DNA of 32,147 bases from NCBI RefSeq assembly GCF_001039355.2, contig NW_019775460.1, positions 1 to 32,147 of the forward strand. The letters are read 5' to 3'. How positions within the stretch are numbered: the first letter of the stretch is position 1; every line of letters starts with the position of its first letter. The notes beneath the pieces were generated by a model. The model was not told the DNA's origin and did no database searches. It saw nothing but the letters and a program-made list of their open reading frames with translations. The position numbers and the translations under genes are program-made. The DNA comes from Lingula anatina. Lineage: Eukaryota; Brachiopoda; Lingulata; Lingulida; Lingulidae. Positions 1-11,035 of this stretch are shown here, piece after piece.

Positions 1-1988
1 ACAATTCCATGGTATAGCGGTTTTATACTCATTAGTCACATTACAAGTAAACCAGGCATTATAAGTACCCAAGATCTGCCTACTTTCATTACTCTGAGTT
101 AGGGGGTGACACTTCTTTTGTCCAGTGTGTGTACATTACAACAGAGTCACGGAGAATGTGGATTGTTACAGAGAAGATATAATACATCTGGTGCAGCTAC
201 TGCAATCAAAGCATTTTAAACATATACTTTTGCTTGAGAGACGTCCACATTGATCATTGGCCCATTTAGTTAACACTGAAAATATGAATTTTTATGGTTT
301 TTGTGAAAATTGTGTTTAAAATGGTTCAACTGGCGTTCGGGCGCCTTTTTTAAACGAGACTTACCTGTAAGTTGAAGTTTGATGGAGATTCTAAGCGGGC
401 GATGGTCGGCTTCACATCCTTGGTCTGTCGTTCCGGACCCCCCCCCCTTCAAATAATCCTGGATCCGCCCCTGTTAACAGTCTAATTGGTAAATAAGTAA
501 GTCGACAAAATAAATAAAGAGACCAAATGTGTTTTTCAGTAGTCATACTAGAACCCACCAAACTGTATTCGGTCCTTGTTACATTTTGATGATAACTAAT
601 TTTTAAATTAAAATTTTAGTCAGCAGGCCAATTCCCCTAACTGAGCAAAATGTATCGTAGCATGGCAGAAGACCGCATCGATTTTGTGCGTGTGTGTGTG
701 TGTATGTGTGTGTGTAAAGAAAGACACACAATGCTGCTATTTAAGAATCATTTTCACATGGGGGAAACACCTGGGATACATGTGTAGCCTAGTAGACGCA
801 GTTAGACACTTTTGGACTTGTAGAGTATCGTATGTGACATCGAATATTTGCACGACTTTGAGCATATGAAGGTATCACCACCGGGTTTATTGAACATTCG
901 TGAACAGTTTCAGTAACAACCTCTCACCTAAAATGAGCTATACCTGTTGTTATTTGCATAACAAGTTGTTCATCGTAGTGCGAGTTGTCTTCCCGAATGC
1001 TCACTTGGCAGTTAGACAGAGTCGGGTGTAGACGCAACAGTGTGTGTGGTGCAGTCAGAAGGTCGAGCTTTTATAAGGCGTGGAAGCAAATGTATATTTG
1101 TGAGTATCACTTTTTTCTTCATCAACCACAGCCATTAAATACTAAAGATGCAAAAGAATGAGAAAAATAGTTACGGCAAATATTTATGACATGAATTCTT
1201 ATACTATTCTCATTGTTACTAGTATGTCACTCAGAATGGTAGAAATTATTGCTTACAGTGCACTGGAACTCCAAATGTTCAGAATAAACGGCGCATTCAT
1301 CTGATTTTTGATGATAACCTATGTTTGCTTGAAACCCTCCCCACTTTAGAACCCTTTGTTTGAACATTTTGTGTGCCCCGGCCTTGACAATTAATTTTAA
1401 ATATTTTGACCTAATTTAAAATGTCGTGTGTTTAAATGTAAGTATTACCATGCTTGTCACAGTTCGAAGCTTCTGATCCAAGGATTTCGAGTGTTCATTG
1501 TACAATGATTGACAGATACATATTTTACACAGCCTGTCGTCTCCATTGTGCCGTGTGTTGTCCATCCATTACAGGATTCTCTGTAAATTTATCATATATG
1601 TGCAATATATTTGTCACAATTTTCGGAGAGAATTTGTAAATGATCTCTTTCTCTGAAATGGGTCAACATGTACTACAACACGTGTTATAACTTTTAATAT
1701 CAAGAGGAATATATTAACGGTCGTAACCTCACCCACCCTGCAAATGAAACTGGTTGTGCTATCAGTATTACTTTTTTAACAAGAGGCCTCAAATATTTAT
1801 ATCATTAACTAATTCCAGATCATAATTTTGGTTTTACGCTAGCTGAACCTGAACTTGAGACTAGTTAATAAACGTGCACGCCATTCCATTTATATGTACC
1901 CTCTGCCCTGTGATATTACATGCATTATTAGAATGTAGAGAGCTTGTCTGTTTAGTTCAAAGTAGTAAACATTGTTTTATCTTTTCAG
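1..1988. other. No gene recognised upstream of the terminal exon
   Basis: Apart from a short TG repeat, this stretch is probably intron or flank of the plus-strand gene that ends near 2.1 kb. The segment around 430-475, a C-run followed by GGATCCGCCCCTG, resembles the end of a common invertebrate interspersed repeat. On the minus strand a good donor (TTACAG|GTAAGT near 360-370) ends an open frame there, but no matching acceptor or family resemblance was found, so no exon is claimed. Confidence 0.5.
688..716. repeat. (TG)n microsatellite
   Basis: Alternating TG with one TATG interruption. It produces a meaningless Cys-Val reading frame on the plus strand. Confidence 0.9.
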
Positions 1989-2093
1989 GAGCTCAAAGAA
2001 ATTCTGCACAGCATCCGCCTGAAAGCAACCTATGAAGTCTACCCTTTGTTTCACACACAGGAACCCACGCTCCTTTGTATATCTATTATATGA
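1989..2093 (+). CDS. Candidate 3'-terminal exon of an unidentified gene
   Basis: A textbook acceptor (TTTATCTTTTCAG) at 1976-1988 is followed by an open phase-0 frame of 34 residues. It begins ELKEILHSIRLKATYEVYPL and ends in CISII before TGA at 2091-2093. A canonical AATAAA follows seven bases after the stop. Acceptor, short ORF and poly(A) signal together look like the last exon of a plus-strand gene whose upstream exons lie left of the window or were not recognised. The other two frames stop sooner (after about 10 and 14 codons) and cannot be excluded, because the incoming phase is unknown. It could also be purely 3' UTR. No protein family was recognised. Confidence 0.45.
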   Translation, partial: ELKEILHSIRLKATYEVYPLFHTQEPTLLCISII

Positions 2094-2099
2094 AAACTC

Positions 2100-2105
2100 A
2101 ATAAA
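2100..2105 (+). promoter_or_regulatory. Poly(A) signal AATAAA of the terminal exon
   Basis: A canonical AATAAA seven bases past the TGA at 2091-2093. A T-rich stretch (TTTTGTAATTTGGCTTTTTATTTTT) follows within 30 bases, as expected for a downstream cleavage region. Confidence 0.5.
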
Positions 2106-2700
2106 AACTTTTGTAATTTGGCTTTTTATTTTTCACTATGTTATGAAATTATTATGAAAAGGATAGTAGTAATCATAATGGAAAATGAGTTATTTTTAGT
2201 GTTTGAGGAGTTTCAAATTCAATCTGATCTGTAAAAAATGCCAATTAATGTTTCTGTGGTTGACGGTTTTCTGTGGTACCTAAATTTTAAATAGTTGTAA
2301 AATGACCAGTATTTTCTAAATAATCCCTCCAAGCTGTTTTAGCGCACTGAAGTAAAATGGTTTCCAACAAACAACATTTCTTATAGTTCAAATTTATATA
2401 AATTTACAATCCTGGTTTTTTAAAAATTATTTGGATATAATATTTTCTTATATAGAAAGGGTCACATTTTGACGGGTTTTGGCTTTTGCTATCGTGAATT
2501 GCTTTAATTTGGCGGCCTGTTTTTAGTATAAATACTTTATTTGATATTTGAAATATTATATATAATAATGAAAAGGTGGGATGATTCTGATTTAAGCTTA
2601 TATCAAGTTAGTTTTTTAATGGATACGACTGAAATTGGCCAAAAATTTGATTTCTGAGAGTAAAACGGTACAATTTCTTCAGTTTTTGTTCTCTGCAGAT
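2106..2700. other. AT-rich intergenic DNA, nothing recognised
   Basis: Stop codons are dense in all frames. No repeats, splice-site pairs or RNA-like folds were evident. Confidence 0.6.
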
Positions 2701-2712
2701 AATTTCAAGACT

Positions 2713-3140
2713 CGCCCCACCTGTCACCCCTTTATGTAATAAACTCGCCCCACCTGTCAGCCTTCTAATGCAATGGAATCACCCCACCTGTCACCCTTCT
2801 AATGTACTGGAATCGCCCCACCTGTCACACCTCTAATGCAATGGAATCGCCCAACCTGTCACCCCGTCTTATGCAATGGACTCGCCCCACCTGTCACCCC
2901 TTTTATTCAATGGACTCGTCCCACCTGTCACCCCTCTAATGCAATGGAATCGCCCCACCTGTCACCCCGTCTTATGCAATGGACTCGCCCCACCTGTCAC
3001 CCCTTTTATTCAATGGACTCGTCCCACCTGTCACCCCTTTTTTTTTCAATGGACTCTCCCCCACCTGTCACCCTTCTAATGGAATGGAATGGCCACAAAT
3101 AACACCTCTTTATTTGGAATGGAGTCGCCCCGCCTGACAT
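2713..3140. repeat. Minisatellite, ~33-34 bp unit, about 12 copies
   Basis: The unit is built on CGCCCCACCTGTCACCCC followed by TTCTAATGCAATGGAAT and variants. Unit length varies by one to a few bases because of T-run and C-run slippage. A pair of adjacent variant units recurs around 2870-2935 and again around 2970-3035, so there is some higher-order duplication. Both ends are degenerate. Plus-strand frames read proline-, threonine- and histidine-rich repeats, but these shift frame between units and are not taken as protein. Confidence 0.95.
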
Positions 3141-3823
3141 TCCTCTGATTGAGCAAGGAGATAAAACAGATGTAACTCCTTGATGTAAATTTTACATGAC
3201 CTTTTCTTGCACAGTGCCATATAAAACTTCAGAACTTGGATTTGATAAAATGTTGGGATACAAGTTTTATGTTGGCTGTTGATTTTTCATTTGATTCAGT
3301 GAATTTAAATTAAATGAAAATTAGAAACCATTTTTGGTTTTGTGTTCTAAGCGGCCCCATGCCCAGGGCAAAGCCACTCTTTAATAAAGCTAGAGTTCCC
3401 CTCGCTTATCAAACAGATAAGACATTTTGGTAAGCTTCATTTGTAAGAATATAATAAATCTAACAGTATTTCTGTGAACCATTATACCTGAATGCTTTTC
3501 AGTGCTCTGTGGAAGACAAGAAATAGACGTACATGTATAGTACATTTTGCAAATTCTGTAGCCAATCAACCTGCAATTGACGAGATGAACCTAGCGGCTA
3601 TAGCAAGCAAATTTAGAAAAAAACAGAGAATCAAATGACCGTCTATTTATCTATAGACATATCTGTGGATATCTTGTGAAAAATCAATCTGTCGCCCTGG
3701 TAGAGGGTAGCAAGTGATTACATATCATACAAATCATCTTCACAAACATCAATTCAACTTTGCCAAAATCTAACTGGCCCTCGTGTTAGCCTCTTATCAC
3801 TGGAGTGAGGAGATTAAAATTTA
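3141..3823. other. Intergenic DNA, nothing recognised
   Basis: No open frame with exon-like borders and no repeat structure was found. Confidence 0.55.

Positions 3824-3868
<45 letters not shown>
3824..3868. repeat. (TAA)n microsatellite
   Basis: About 14 uninterrupted AAT/TAA triplets. Confidence 0.95.
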
Positions 3869-3869
<1 letters not shown>

Positions 3870-4067
3870 GAATAATATTTAGTAAAAATAAGATTCTACA
3901 AGTTGACCCAAAGAACGAAAAAAAAACGCACCTGAAAATAGCTAGCTGACCTCTAAATGGAGTTTTGATTGATCCAGTTGTTTTAAGCTAAGATTTACAT
4001 CACCCCCTGACATCAGTGCAACTGAAAAGGCTTTGGGAAAGGCTGAAAAGTAGTATGAGATTTTACA

Positions 4068-4203
4068 TAGAGAAAGAGAGAGAAGAGGGTGAGAAAAAAG
4101 GGAGAGAGAAAGAAGAGGGAGAGAAAAGAGAGAGAAGAGGGAGAGAGCAGGGGGAACGTGAGACATCAAAAAAAAAAAAAAAAAAAAAGAGAGAGAGAGG
4201 GGG
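4068..4203. repeat. Purine-rich GA/GGA tract with poly(A)
   Basis: Nearly pure purine on the plus strand: GAGAGAGAAGAGGG-type repeats, then a run of about 20 A and more GA. It generates charged Glu/Arg/Lys frames on plus and Ser/Leu frames on minus, none credible as protein. Such polypurine strands can form triplex DNA. Confidence 0.85.
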
Positions 4204-5041
4204 AAGGGATTATCTAAACGTGGTGATTAAACGGCTGGTTTTATTGGAGATAAACCAACATATGTTCTCTTGAAGACGTATGTGCAAGTTGGATAATCAG
4301 CCAGAGTACTCTTGCGTGTGAAAAAAAAAAACCGAGATAACATAAAATAACCCAAGATAACACGATTTCTTTGCCAATCGCGTGCCGACCGTCGAGCCAT
4401 GTGCTACAGGTGCAATTAGGGGAACAGATCGAGCTGTAACAGATACACGTAATTAAACCAGCACTAAAACCACCCAAAGCAAAATACCCAGGTATATAAA
4501 TGCTAATTCAATTTTTCTGACGCCAATTATCACTTCTGCATTTTGATATGGGCGTCAACAACGCTAACACTTATCAGAGTTGGCCGTCATCTTGTGACTA
4601 TACGTGTAGCAGCACGTGAGAGCGTATTTGCCTGGTGAACTGAAAAAAATAAAACATGTCTTTTTGTAATGTCAATCTATTACCTATTTGTAATCAAGAC
4701 AATGCAGCAGGATATAGAATTATAAGGGTGAACTTCAGACGTGACATAATCTGGAAATACAAGATATCGCCACGAAAGATGACAGTAGAATAATTGCTTA
4801 TAAATGTCACATGATGTATTATGTATTATTATAAATTATTTAGTTGTTATTTAGTTTAGGGTTGTACAATAAGGTAGCAATATGCTGTCTTTACCCTTTT
4901 TATTGCAATAAATAAATAAATAAATGAAAAAAACGAGACACGCATACAGAGGGGTAACTGCAATTCATCCCAAACATCAGACATAAAAACCCGAATGCAG
5001 ACTCCCAATCTATAGCCGTACAATTGAAATAGTTTACTTTA

Positions 5042-5044
<3 letters not shown>
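4204..5044. other. Intergenic DNA, nothing recognised
   Basis: Only a short (AAAT)n-like run near 4908-4924 stands out. Confidence 0.55.

Positions 5045-5096
<52 letters not shown>
5045..5096. repeat. (CT)n microsatellite
   Basis: A perfect CT run of about 25 units. Confidence 0.95.
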
Positions 5097-5099
<3 letters not shown>

Positions 5100-6055
5100 A
5101 GATCTCAAACAAACTATAACGAAGTCTACCGGTACTACCCCTACTTTCATTTCAGGGATTGAGCATGATGTATTAATAAAGAGTGCTTTGGTGGTTTTCA
5201 AATCGGTCCATCTCTGTAATTTTTTTTTTCGTAATATCTACGGCGGATTTGAAATTAAATTCCCTTGGATAGATGATTTGTTAAACGCTGTGAACCTAGG
5301 GTTTGGTCTATAATAATGCAAGCCTATTTTGGGAAGAATGATAAGGCGACAGCTTGTTATTTCTCCCACAAGGTCCACTATATTTAGACACAAATATAAT
5401 CACGGTCAATTATTACTAATGTAGGAAATCAATTGATTGTGTGTTCAGGATTGATAAGACAGTGATCACGGCGGGGTATCGTTTATTCCGGATAAACATG
5501 AAATGAAAAATACTAAAAATATCACGTTCTTGAAACGAATATAAGACACCACTGTTTGAAATGGTGTTAGAAGATAAGGATCAATCTAAATGATGGATGA
5601 AAATTAGTTGTATGAAATCAAAAAATATGACAGAATGAAGGCTTGTGTGACATCTACACATTTAAAGGACATCCCTTCGTCTGACAATGGAAGATGTAAT
5701 GATTTTAGAGACTCTTCACACATGTCCGCCTACAAAAGCGCTTATATTTCATTTTTCGAAGTAATGAATATTCGTTTTTTTCTCGAGCAATCGTATACAA
5801 AGAACTCGTGAAACCGTTGACGTCGTCAAAAGATTAACATCAAATAGGTCTTATGAGGTTAAAATTGGATCTTTGGTCATAAGTACAATGTACTATTAGC
5901 TTGTTGACGCCGCCAGAAAAGAAGGTTGTTTTTTCGCACAACTTTGGCACACGTGCGTGTCCTTAAAGAGTCTGAGCAAAATAAATCAACAGCAACATTC
6001 TCGAACATACTCAGTTACACCAGTGTACAGGCACTTATGTACGACATCCTCACCC
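5100..6055. other. Intergenic DNA, nothing recognised
   Basis: A 67-codon plus-strand frame at 5608-5811 has no recognisable motif, no good splice borders and ordinary local composition. It is not called. Confidence 0.5.
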
Positions 6056-6056
6056 C

Positions 6057-6057
6057 T

Positions 6058-6129
<72 letters not shown>

Positions 6130-6130
6130 C
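6057..6130. repeat. Compound (CT)n(TG)n microsatellite
   Basis: About 29 CT units run directly into a short TG tract. It lies just left of one arm of the 64-bp inverted repeat. Confidence 0.95.
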
Positions 6131-6172
6131 AAAAACATGCACACACATAGGTTCAAACACACGTGTTTGCGT

Positions 6173-6236
6173 GAACACATGCATATGTAATTTACACGCA
6201 TATTCATTTACCTTAAACACCAATACATACAAGATT
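6173..6236 (+). repeat. Left arm of a perfect 64-bp inverted repeat
   Basis: Starts GAACACATGCATATG and ends CATACAAGATT. Its reverse complement matches 6940-7003 at all 64 positions, and homology stops abruptly at both ends. See the right arm for interpretation. Confidence 0.95.
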
Positions 6237-6939
6237 GCTGTGAAAGTTATGACGCAGGTTCGTCAACCAATACAGTGATGACAGTTTCAAATATCAATAT
6301 TATTTCCTGACTCAAACACGAGATCGCGTTCCCACAAAAACGTGTCATCACCAAAAAACTGCAAGCACGCGCATGGACACCTACTGTCACGTGTTGCACG
6401 ATACAAAACAACTCAGCTCCCCACGCAGTCAGCTACAGGATGCGTGTAACTAGCACGGAAGGTGACCAAAAACGTTGAATTAATGCGCAAAACACGCGGA
6501 AATCCTCACAACATGTGGCAAATAACGCACATGCCTTATCAATTCTTCTTGTGGAAAATGAGTTTTTACTTTAAACATAACCTTCTTTCATAGAATCAGC
6601 TGATTACATAAAATAAATAATAATAATAAAAATAATAACTTAACTTGCTCCATTTGGCCGATTTTGATCGTGTCTTTCGATGTTTTCCCTTTAATAGCCA
6701 ATATGAACTTCACCTTATTCATTTGGACTAATCAGAGTATTGAAATGCGTTTTTCAATTAAATTTCTTTAATTCTGTTCTTCCCGTAGGAAATAACATAC
6801 ACTGCAATCGCACGTCATCACGACCCTTTATATCGTCATTATAGGACCGCAAGTGAGCTCCATTTTCAAGGTTTTTTTTTTAACGAGCAGTAGCACTAAT
6901 AAATATGTTGTAACATCTCATATTTGAAGTAATTTGAAG
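6237..6939. other. Loop between the 64-bp inverted arms
   Basis: AT-rich DNA with a short (AAT)n run near 6616-6640. No coding sequence was recognised. Confidence 0.5.
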
Positions 6940-7003
6940 AATCTTGTATGTATTGGTGTTTAAGGTAAATGAATATGCGTGTAAATTACATATGCATGTG
7001 TTC
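6940..7003 (-). repeat. Right arm of the perfect 64-bp inverted repeat
   Basis: Starts AATCTTGTATG and ends GCATGTGTTC. With the left arm it encloses a 703-bp loop, 831 bp in all. The arms could be terminal inverted repeats of a non-autonomous DNA transposon or a recent inverted duplication. No clear target-site duplication flanks the pair (GTTTGCGT on the left, TTCATATT on the right). The loop has no recognisable transposase. Absence of any mismatch implies recent origin or continuing conversion. Confidence 0.95.
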
Positions 7004-7640
7004 TTCATATTTGGTTACCTGTGAAAAATATTGCTTTATTTCGATGCAGAATTTAGACCATGTCTTCTTAATGCACAGCAGGTGGTGTGGTTCACATGAT
7101 TGCAATATATGCCTGATATACAGCTAAAACCCCACACATTTCCTGTGATGCCTTACACTATCAGCAAAGATGGAATTAATTGATATTTAAGGATTTATCG
7201 GTGATTACTTTTGCACGTAATTGCATCGAAAAGTAGAGCATCTCATATTTTATCCAAACAGGTTAAACCCCACGCAAATGAAGCACACTGACCATCTGCA
7301 CGTGCCTCCTTTTTATCTTGACAAAATGCAAGACGAATAATGTTCAGAATATTCTCATTGCTGGCGTGCCAAAAATAAAACTCTCTATTTACAATTACCA
7401 TAGTGAGAAACATGAAATATTGACTATGCAAAATAATAATCAATATAATTATATATACTGGATGTTTTGTTTCCTTCTCTAAAAATAAAAAAATTAGGCG
7501 AAAAAGTGTTGTACATTGTACTGAGTGAGCCAGAGTGAAAAATGCTGATTGTCATTTTTGAACCACAACTTTGAAGTGTGCCGGAAGTGTCAAACCAAGA
7601 AAAACCCGAAGAGCCACGATACCAGCCCAGAACTGATTTA
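7004..7640. other. Intergenic DNA, nothing recognised
   Basis: No exon-like frame and no repeat was seen. Confidence 0.5.
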
Positions 7641-7827
7641 AGCCTTTTAAATAAGAGCTATCACTTTTGAGAGGAGATTAAGAATGGAAACAAAATGTGC
7701 CATTGCCCTACAGGGAGAACATCTAACGCATTCATGGGAAAATTGGTTCCGACTCAGATAAAACACCAAAGCCATACGTGTCACAGTGTTAGACTGGGTT
7801 TCCATGGCTCTATTCCCATAGATTTTA

Positions 7828-7990
7828 AATCGATCTATCCCCGCGGGGAGTCTCACTAGATTACTTTCAGATAATCCGACTTAAATGTCCGCCCCGCCTA
7901 CTACAAGCAGTAAGGGGGTAATTAACTTTCGTGTCCGCCCGGCTGACAGCTATTTAGCGTGAACCCCCAGGGAGTTAGGTCGATCTAAAG
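7828..7990. mobile_element. Fold-back/MITE-like element, copy 1
   Basis: The left end (AATCGATCTATCCCC, then AGTCTCACTAGATT) is an imperfect inverted repeat of the right end (TTTAGCGTGAACCCC, then TTAGGTCGATCTAAAG). The arms are about 35 bases and the element about 160 bp. Its centre (AGCAGTAAGGGGGTAATTAA) matches the centre of the neighbouring copy in inverted orientation, so the two are members of one family. There is no coding capacity. The superfamily is unknown. Confidence 0.55.
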
Positions 7991-8025
7991 TAGGTCGATC
8001 TAACCTATGGAAATGGGGTGCATGC

Positions 8026-8216
8026 CTAGATCGATCTAACTTGATCGACCCATCTCCAAGGGGTTTCTCGCTAAATTGCTTTAAGCGTAAACGGCTCATA
8101 TGTGTGGCACGCTTACTGAAACTGCTAAACGATAGTTTTAAGTTAACTACCCCCTAACAGCTTCAGTGGGCGCTCGACACATAGTGAGAACCCCTTTGGA
8201 GATAGATCGATCCAAA
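8026..8216. mobile_element. Fold-back/MITE-like element, copy 2
   Basis: Left end GATCGACCCATCTCC, then AAGGGGTTTCTCGCTAAATT. Right end ATAGTGAGAACCCCTTTGG, then AGATAGATCGATCC. These pair as imperfect inverted arms of about 33 bases. The centre (AGTTAACTACCCCCTAACAG) is related to copy 1. Between the copies lies a short GGTCGATCTAACC motif that looks like another arm fragment. Confidence 0.55.
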
Positions 8217-8277
8217 GTCACTACCTATTCTCTGGGAATGGTCTCTCAAACATAGAAACAACTAAAATATGTCAAAT

Positions 8278-8577
8278 GAAAATATCTATCGAATTCCTGG
8301 CAAGATTATCTGACTGAGGTAGAGCACTAAAGGCATACGTGGCATAACAGATAAACACAGACTCAACTAAAATGTTAAAACTGGCAAGATTATCTGATTC
8401 CGATAGAGTACTAAAGGCATACGTGGCATAACAGATAAACATAGAATCAACTATAATGTTAAAACTAGTCCGAGAAATGGTTAAAATGAGAATAGCTATC
8501 GAATTCCTGAAGATTATCTGACTCCGATAGAGCATGCACTAAAAGCATACATTGCATAACAGATAAACTTGGAATCA
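8278..8577. repeat. Irregular tandem repeat, three copies (84 bp basic step)
   Basis: AAGATTATCTGA starts at 8302, 8386 and 8510. Each copy continues with a GGTAGAGCACTAAAGGCATA-like segment and CATAACAGATAAAC. The third copy carries a longer 5' portion (CTATCGAATTCCTG) shared with the first. A more diverged relative appears at about 7750-7790 (ACTCAGATAAAACACCAAAG, then CCATACGTG), beside fold-back copy 1. Confidence 0.8.
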
Positions 8578-8579
8578 TC

Positions 8580-9105
8580 TTAACTGTGCCAAAACTAATC
8601 AACACTCGGTTAAAAACTACATTGTTGCCAAGTTGCACATATTTTTTTTATTCTGATTTGACTGACAAGAAAAAACCCTAACTGTTACAAGACTGAAACC
8701 ACTATAGATGGGAGAGATAAGATTTGGCAGTTTGTGCACTGGTTGATTATGACGAACCAATTTCCTGAGGCGGAGACATGGAGTGGAAATAATACACTGC
8801 CGTGCAGAAAATGACAGATCTAGATGAACTGATTAAAATTTGTGACCACAACTTATTCCGGGGCTTTAATGACATTTAATGATCACCTGTGCCAATATGA
8901 GAAACCGAATTTTATGTCACGGAATGAAAGGAAATGTGCCTGTAACGCTTTACCGCAATTTAACAACAGTGGTGGGGACCTTAATGCATAGACACACATA
9001 TTAATGGTAGAATTTAATTTGACAGTATGCCAAAATGAAAAAAAAAGATATGGCTAGATATGTGAAGAGTTTGATCTTTTTTGATCGTGAGGTCTTCTTA
9101 TTCAC
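8580..9105. other. Intergenic DNA, nothing recognised
   Basis: No credible gene or repeat was found. Confidence 0.5.
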
Positions 9106-9206
9106 ACACGCACAGACACACACATATGCAAGCGTGCGCTCAACTCACACATACACATACACACGCACACGCACGCACACGCACGCACACACACACACAC
9201 ACATGC
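9106..9206. repeat. (CA)n-rich microsatellite
   Basis: Interrupted CACACA, CACGCA and CATACA tracts ending in a pure CA run near 9185-9200. Confidence 0.9.
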
Positions 9207-9457
9207 ACATCATACATACAGGATTGACGTAAGAGAACCACTGCACATAGAAACCAAAATCCAATTTCTCCAATCAAGCACAATAAAAGGCCTGCAGAAT
9301 CGTATAATTTGCGGGAATTTAATTATTCTAAGCCATGCCAAGTTAACCAATCTCCCCGGTGTATGGGCATGTGTAGTATCTAGCCGTACGTCAGTCTTGT
9401 CTGTATTCCACATGAACATTGAACATATTCATATAGAATCACGTTCTTATGCACGAG

Positions 9458-9515
9458 TGGGGTGGGGACGGGTGTGTGTTAGGGGTGGTGGTGGTGGTGG
9501 GGGGGGGGGGGGGCA
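9458..9515. repeat. G-rich tract, (GGT)n and poly(G)
   Basis: GGGGTGGGGACGGG, then TGGTGGTGGTGG, then about 18 consecutive G. It has more than four G-runs, so the plus strand could form a G-quadruplex. Reading frames across it are low-complexity Gly/Val. Confidence 0.85.
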
Positions 9516-9519
9516 AAAT

Positions 9520-10440
9520 ATTATCAGCAAAAGCTGTGGCAGTCTTTCTCTCCCCCTCCCCTCCCCACTTATTACTCGCGTCTTTATCTAGGAAGCCTGG
9601 GCCCGTGGATTCCAATGACATGTGCACTGAGCCATATTTAAAAAAAATATTATTTTTATAAAACCAAACAGATATTTTTGTGTTTCAAGTCTCATCTATT
9701 TCTCAAATCGTTGAAAAATGTTCATTTTTAGGGTGTCATTCCCTTGTCTTCCAGCCTGCAATTTGAAAAGAAGAAAATGGAACTCCAATAAAAAATATTA
9801 ACGCAGGGGTTACACAGAACACGAGGCCTACTTGTGTTTCTGTTACTATATTTAATGTGCCTAATCCGTTCAAACACCACCTGGCTGTGATCTCTAAGTA
9901 CAGTCTACATATGTACCTGATATAGCACTGTGTTAATAGCACACAGGTGGATGCTTCGATCTCTTAAGGTCGGACTGCAGGTTGGAGATTTTATCCTAAA
10001 TTAAAGGTCTAAGTTTTTTTATTCCTGTTGCATTCATTTAATGTATCTTCAAAACATCTAATTATGCTTGAACCACAGCTCCAACTTCATCGAGTGACGT
10101 AATATTGGGAATTTTTGGGACAAAAACATCATTTTTGGGACAAAAACATCATCTTCACCCCGGCATCCCTTGATTTATGGAGGCAAGGAATTGAGTTGGG
10201 TTTAACATAAATGATTTGGGCCAAAGGTAACCAAATAACTCACACGAAGTACCTTCTCTCTGCTCTGATCATCTTGATCTTTTCGTAACAAGGTATATTT
10301 ACTTTCTCAGCCGGCATTTCACCTTTTTTTTCTGAGGTATCCCAGAAACAGACAGGCAATGGTATCTTTCATCCAAGACGAGGTATTTAATACAGAAAAT
10401 GTCTATTGTAACCTGGTAACCGATGCAAAGAACATGTGTT
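9520..10440. other. Intergenic DNA, one short direct duplication
   Basis: A 20-bp unit (TTTTTGGGACAAAAACATCA) occurs twice back to back at about 10113-10152. Nothing else was recognised. Confidence 0.55.
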
Positions 10441-10447
10441 AACTACT

Positions 10448-10448
10448 T

Positions 10449-10473
<25 letters not shown>
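10448..10473. repeat. (TA)n microsatellite
   Basis: About 13 perfect TA units. Confidence 0.9.
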
Positions 10474-10479
<6 letters not shown>

Positions 10480-10705
10480 CGCTGTTTGTGGCAAAGCTAT
10501 GTCAGAGTACCTGGCGCTAAAAGCCAGCAAATACCTTACAAGATTTCAGGGAGGTTAGTTATGATACTGGCTACCGTGTGTTTATAATGAGAGGTCGTTC
10601 TACTTAATATCATCATCTGGNTTTGAAAAGGAAACAAAATTCAGAATTATAATAGCTTTTTCAGTTAGTAGTGGAATATATATTTCCAACGCTTTAGCTG
10701 AATGT

Positions 10706-11035
10706 CTATAGGCCGTAGAAATGTGGTTGATGAGAGATATGGAACATCGTGGAAAGAATATAACAGCAAGAAAAAAGTCCTAGAATGAGCTTGAACTGCA
10801 AAAAATTTGAAAGAAGAACAATAAGAGAGACGCAGTTGGAGTTTTTGGGATACGTGATGAGAAAAGGAAGATAAAGGTATTTGGAAGTCACAGAAAAAAT
10901 CAAAGGAAAGAGAAGCAGAGTAATTCCACGCATAAGCTTTGTAAAGAAGTTATTAACAGAGGATGGGTTCGTCCAGTGTAAAAAATATGCGATCAAATAA
11001 AGGAAGGAAGATGTGGAGATCTATGGGAGTCAACG
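10706..11035 (+). pseudogene. Non-LTR retrotransposon relic, C-terminal reverse-transcriptase region
   Basis: Two plus-strand frames together give the tail typical of LINE reverse transcriptases of the kind with an EMW-type segment and a FLGHVMRK-type segment. The first frame reads AVEMWLMRDMEHRGKNI and runs into a stop. The second reads RTIRETQLEFLGYVMRKGR, then LEVTEKIKG and, after another shift, ISFVKKL-like sequence. Several stops and frameshifts show it is dead. The exact clade was not determined. An ambiguous base (N at 10621) lies just upstream. Confidence 0.6.

Noticed and set aside
270-452. Minus-strand frame ending at a strong donor (TTACAG|GTAAGT)
   Set aside because: It starts in a G-run next to a common repeat end, has no recognisable acceptor or domain, and its residues match no family I know.
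2836-3102. Two overlapping plus-strand frames with proline/histidine repeats
   Set aside because: They are the ~33-bp minisatellite read in two frames. Unit length varies and shifts the frame, and there are no splice borders.
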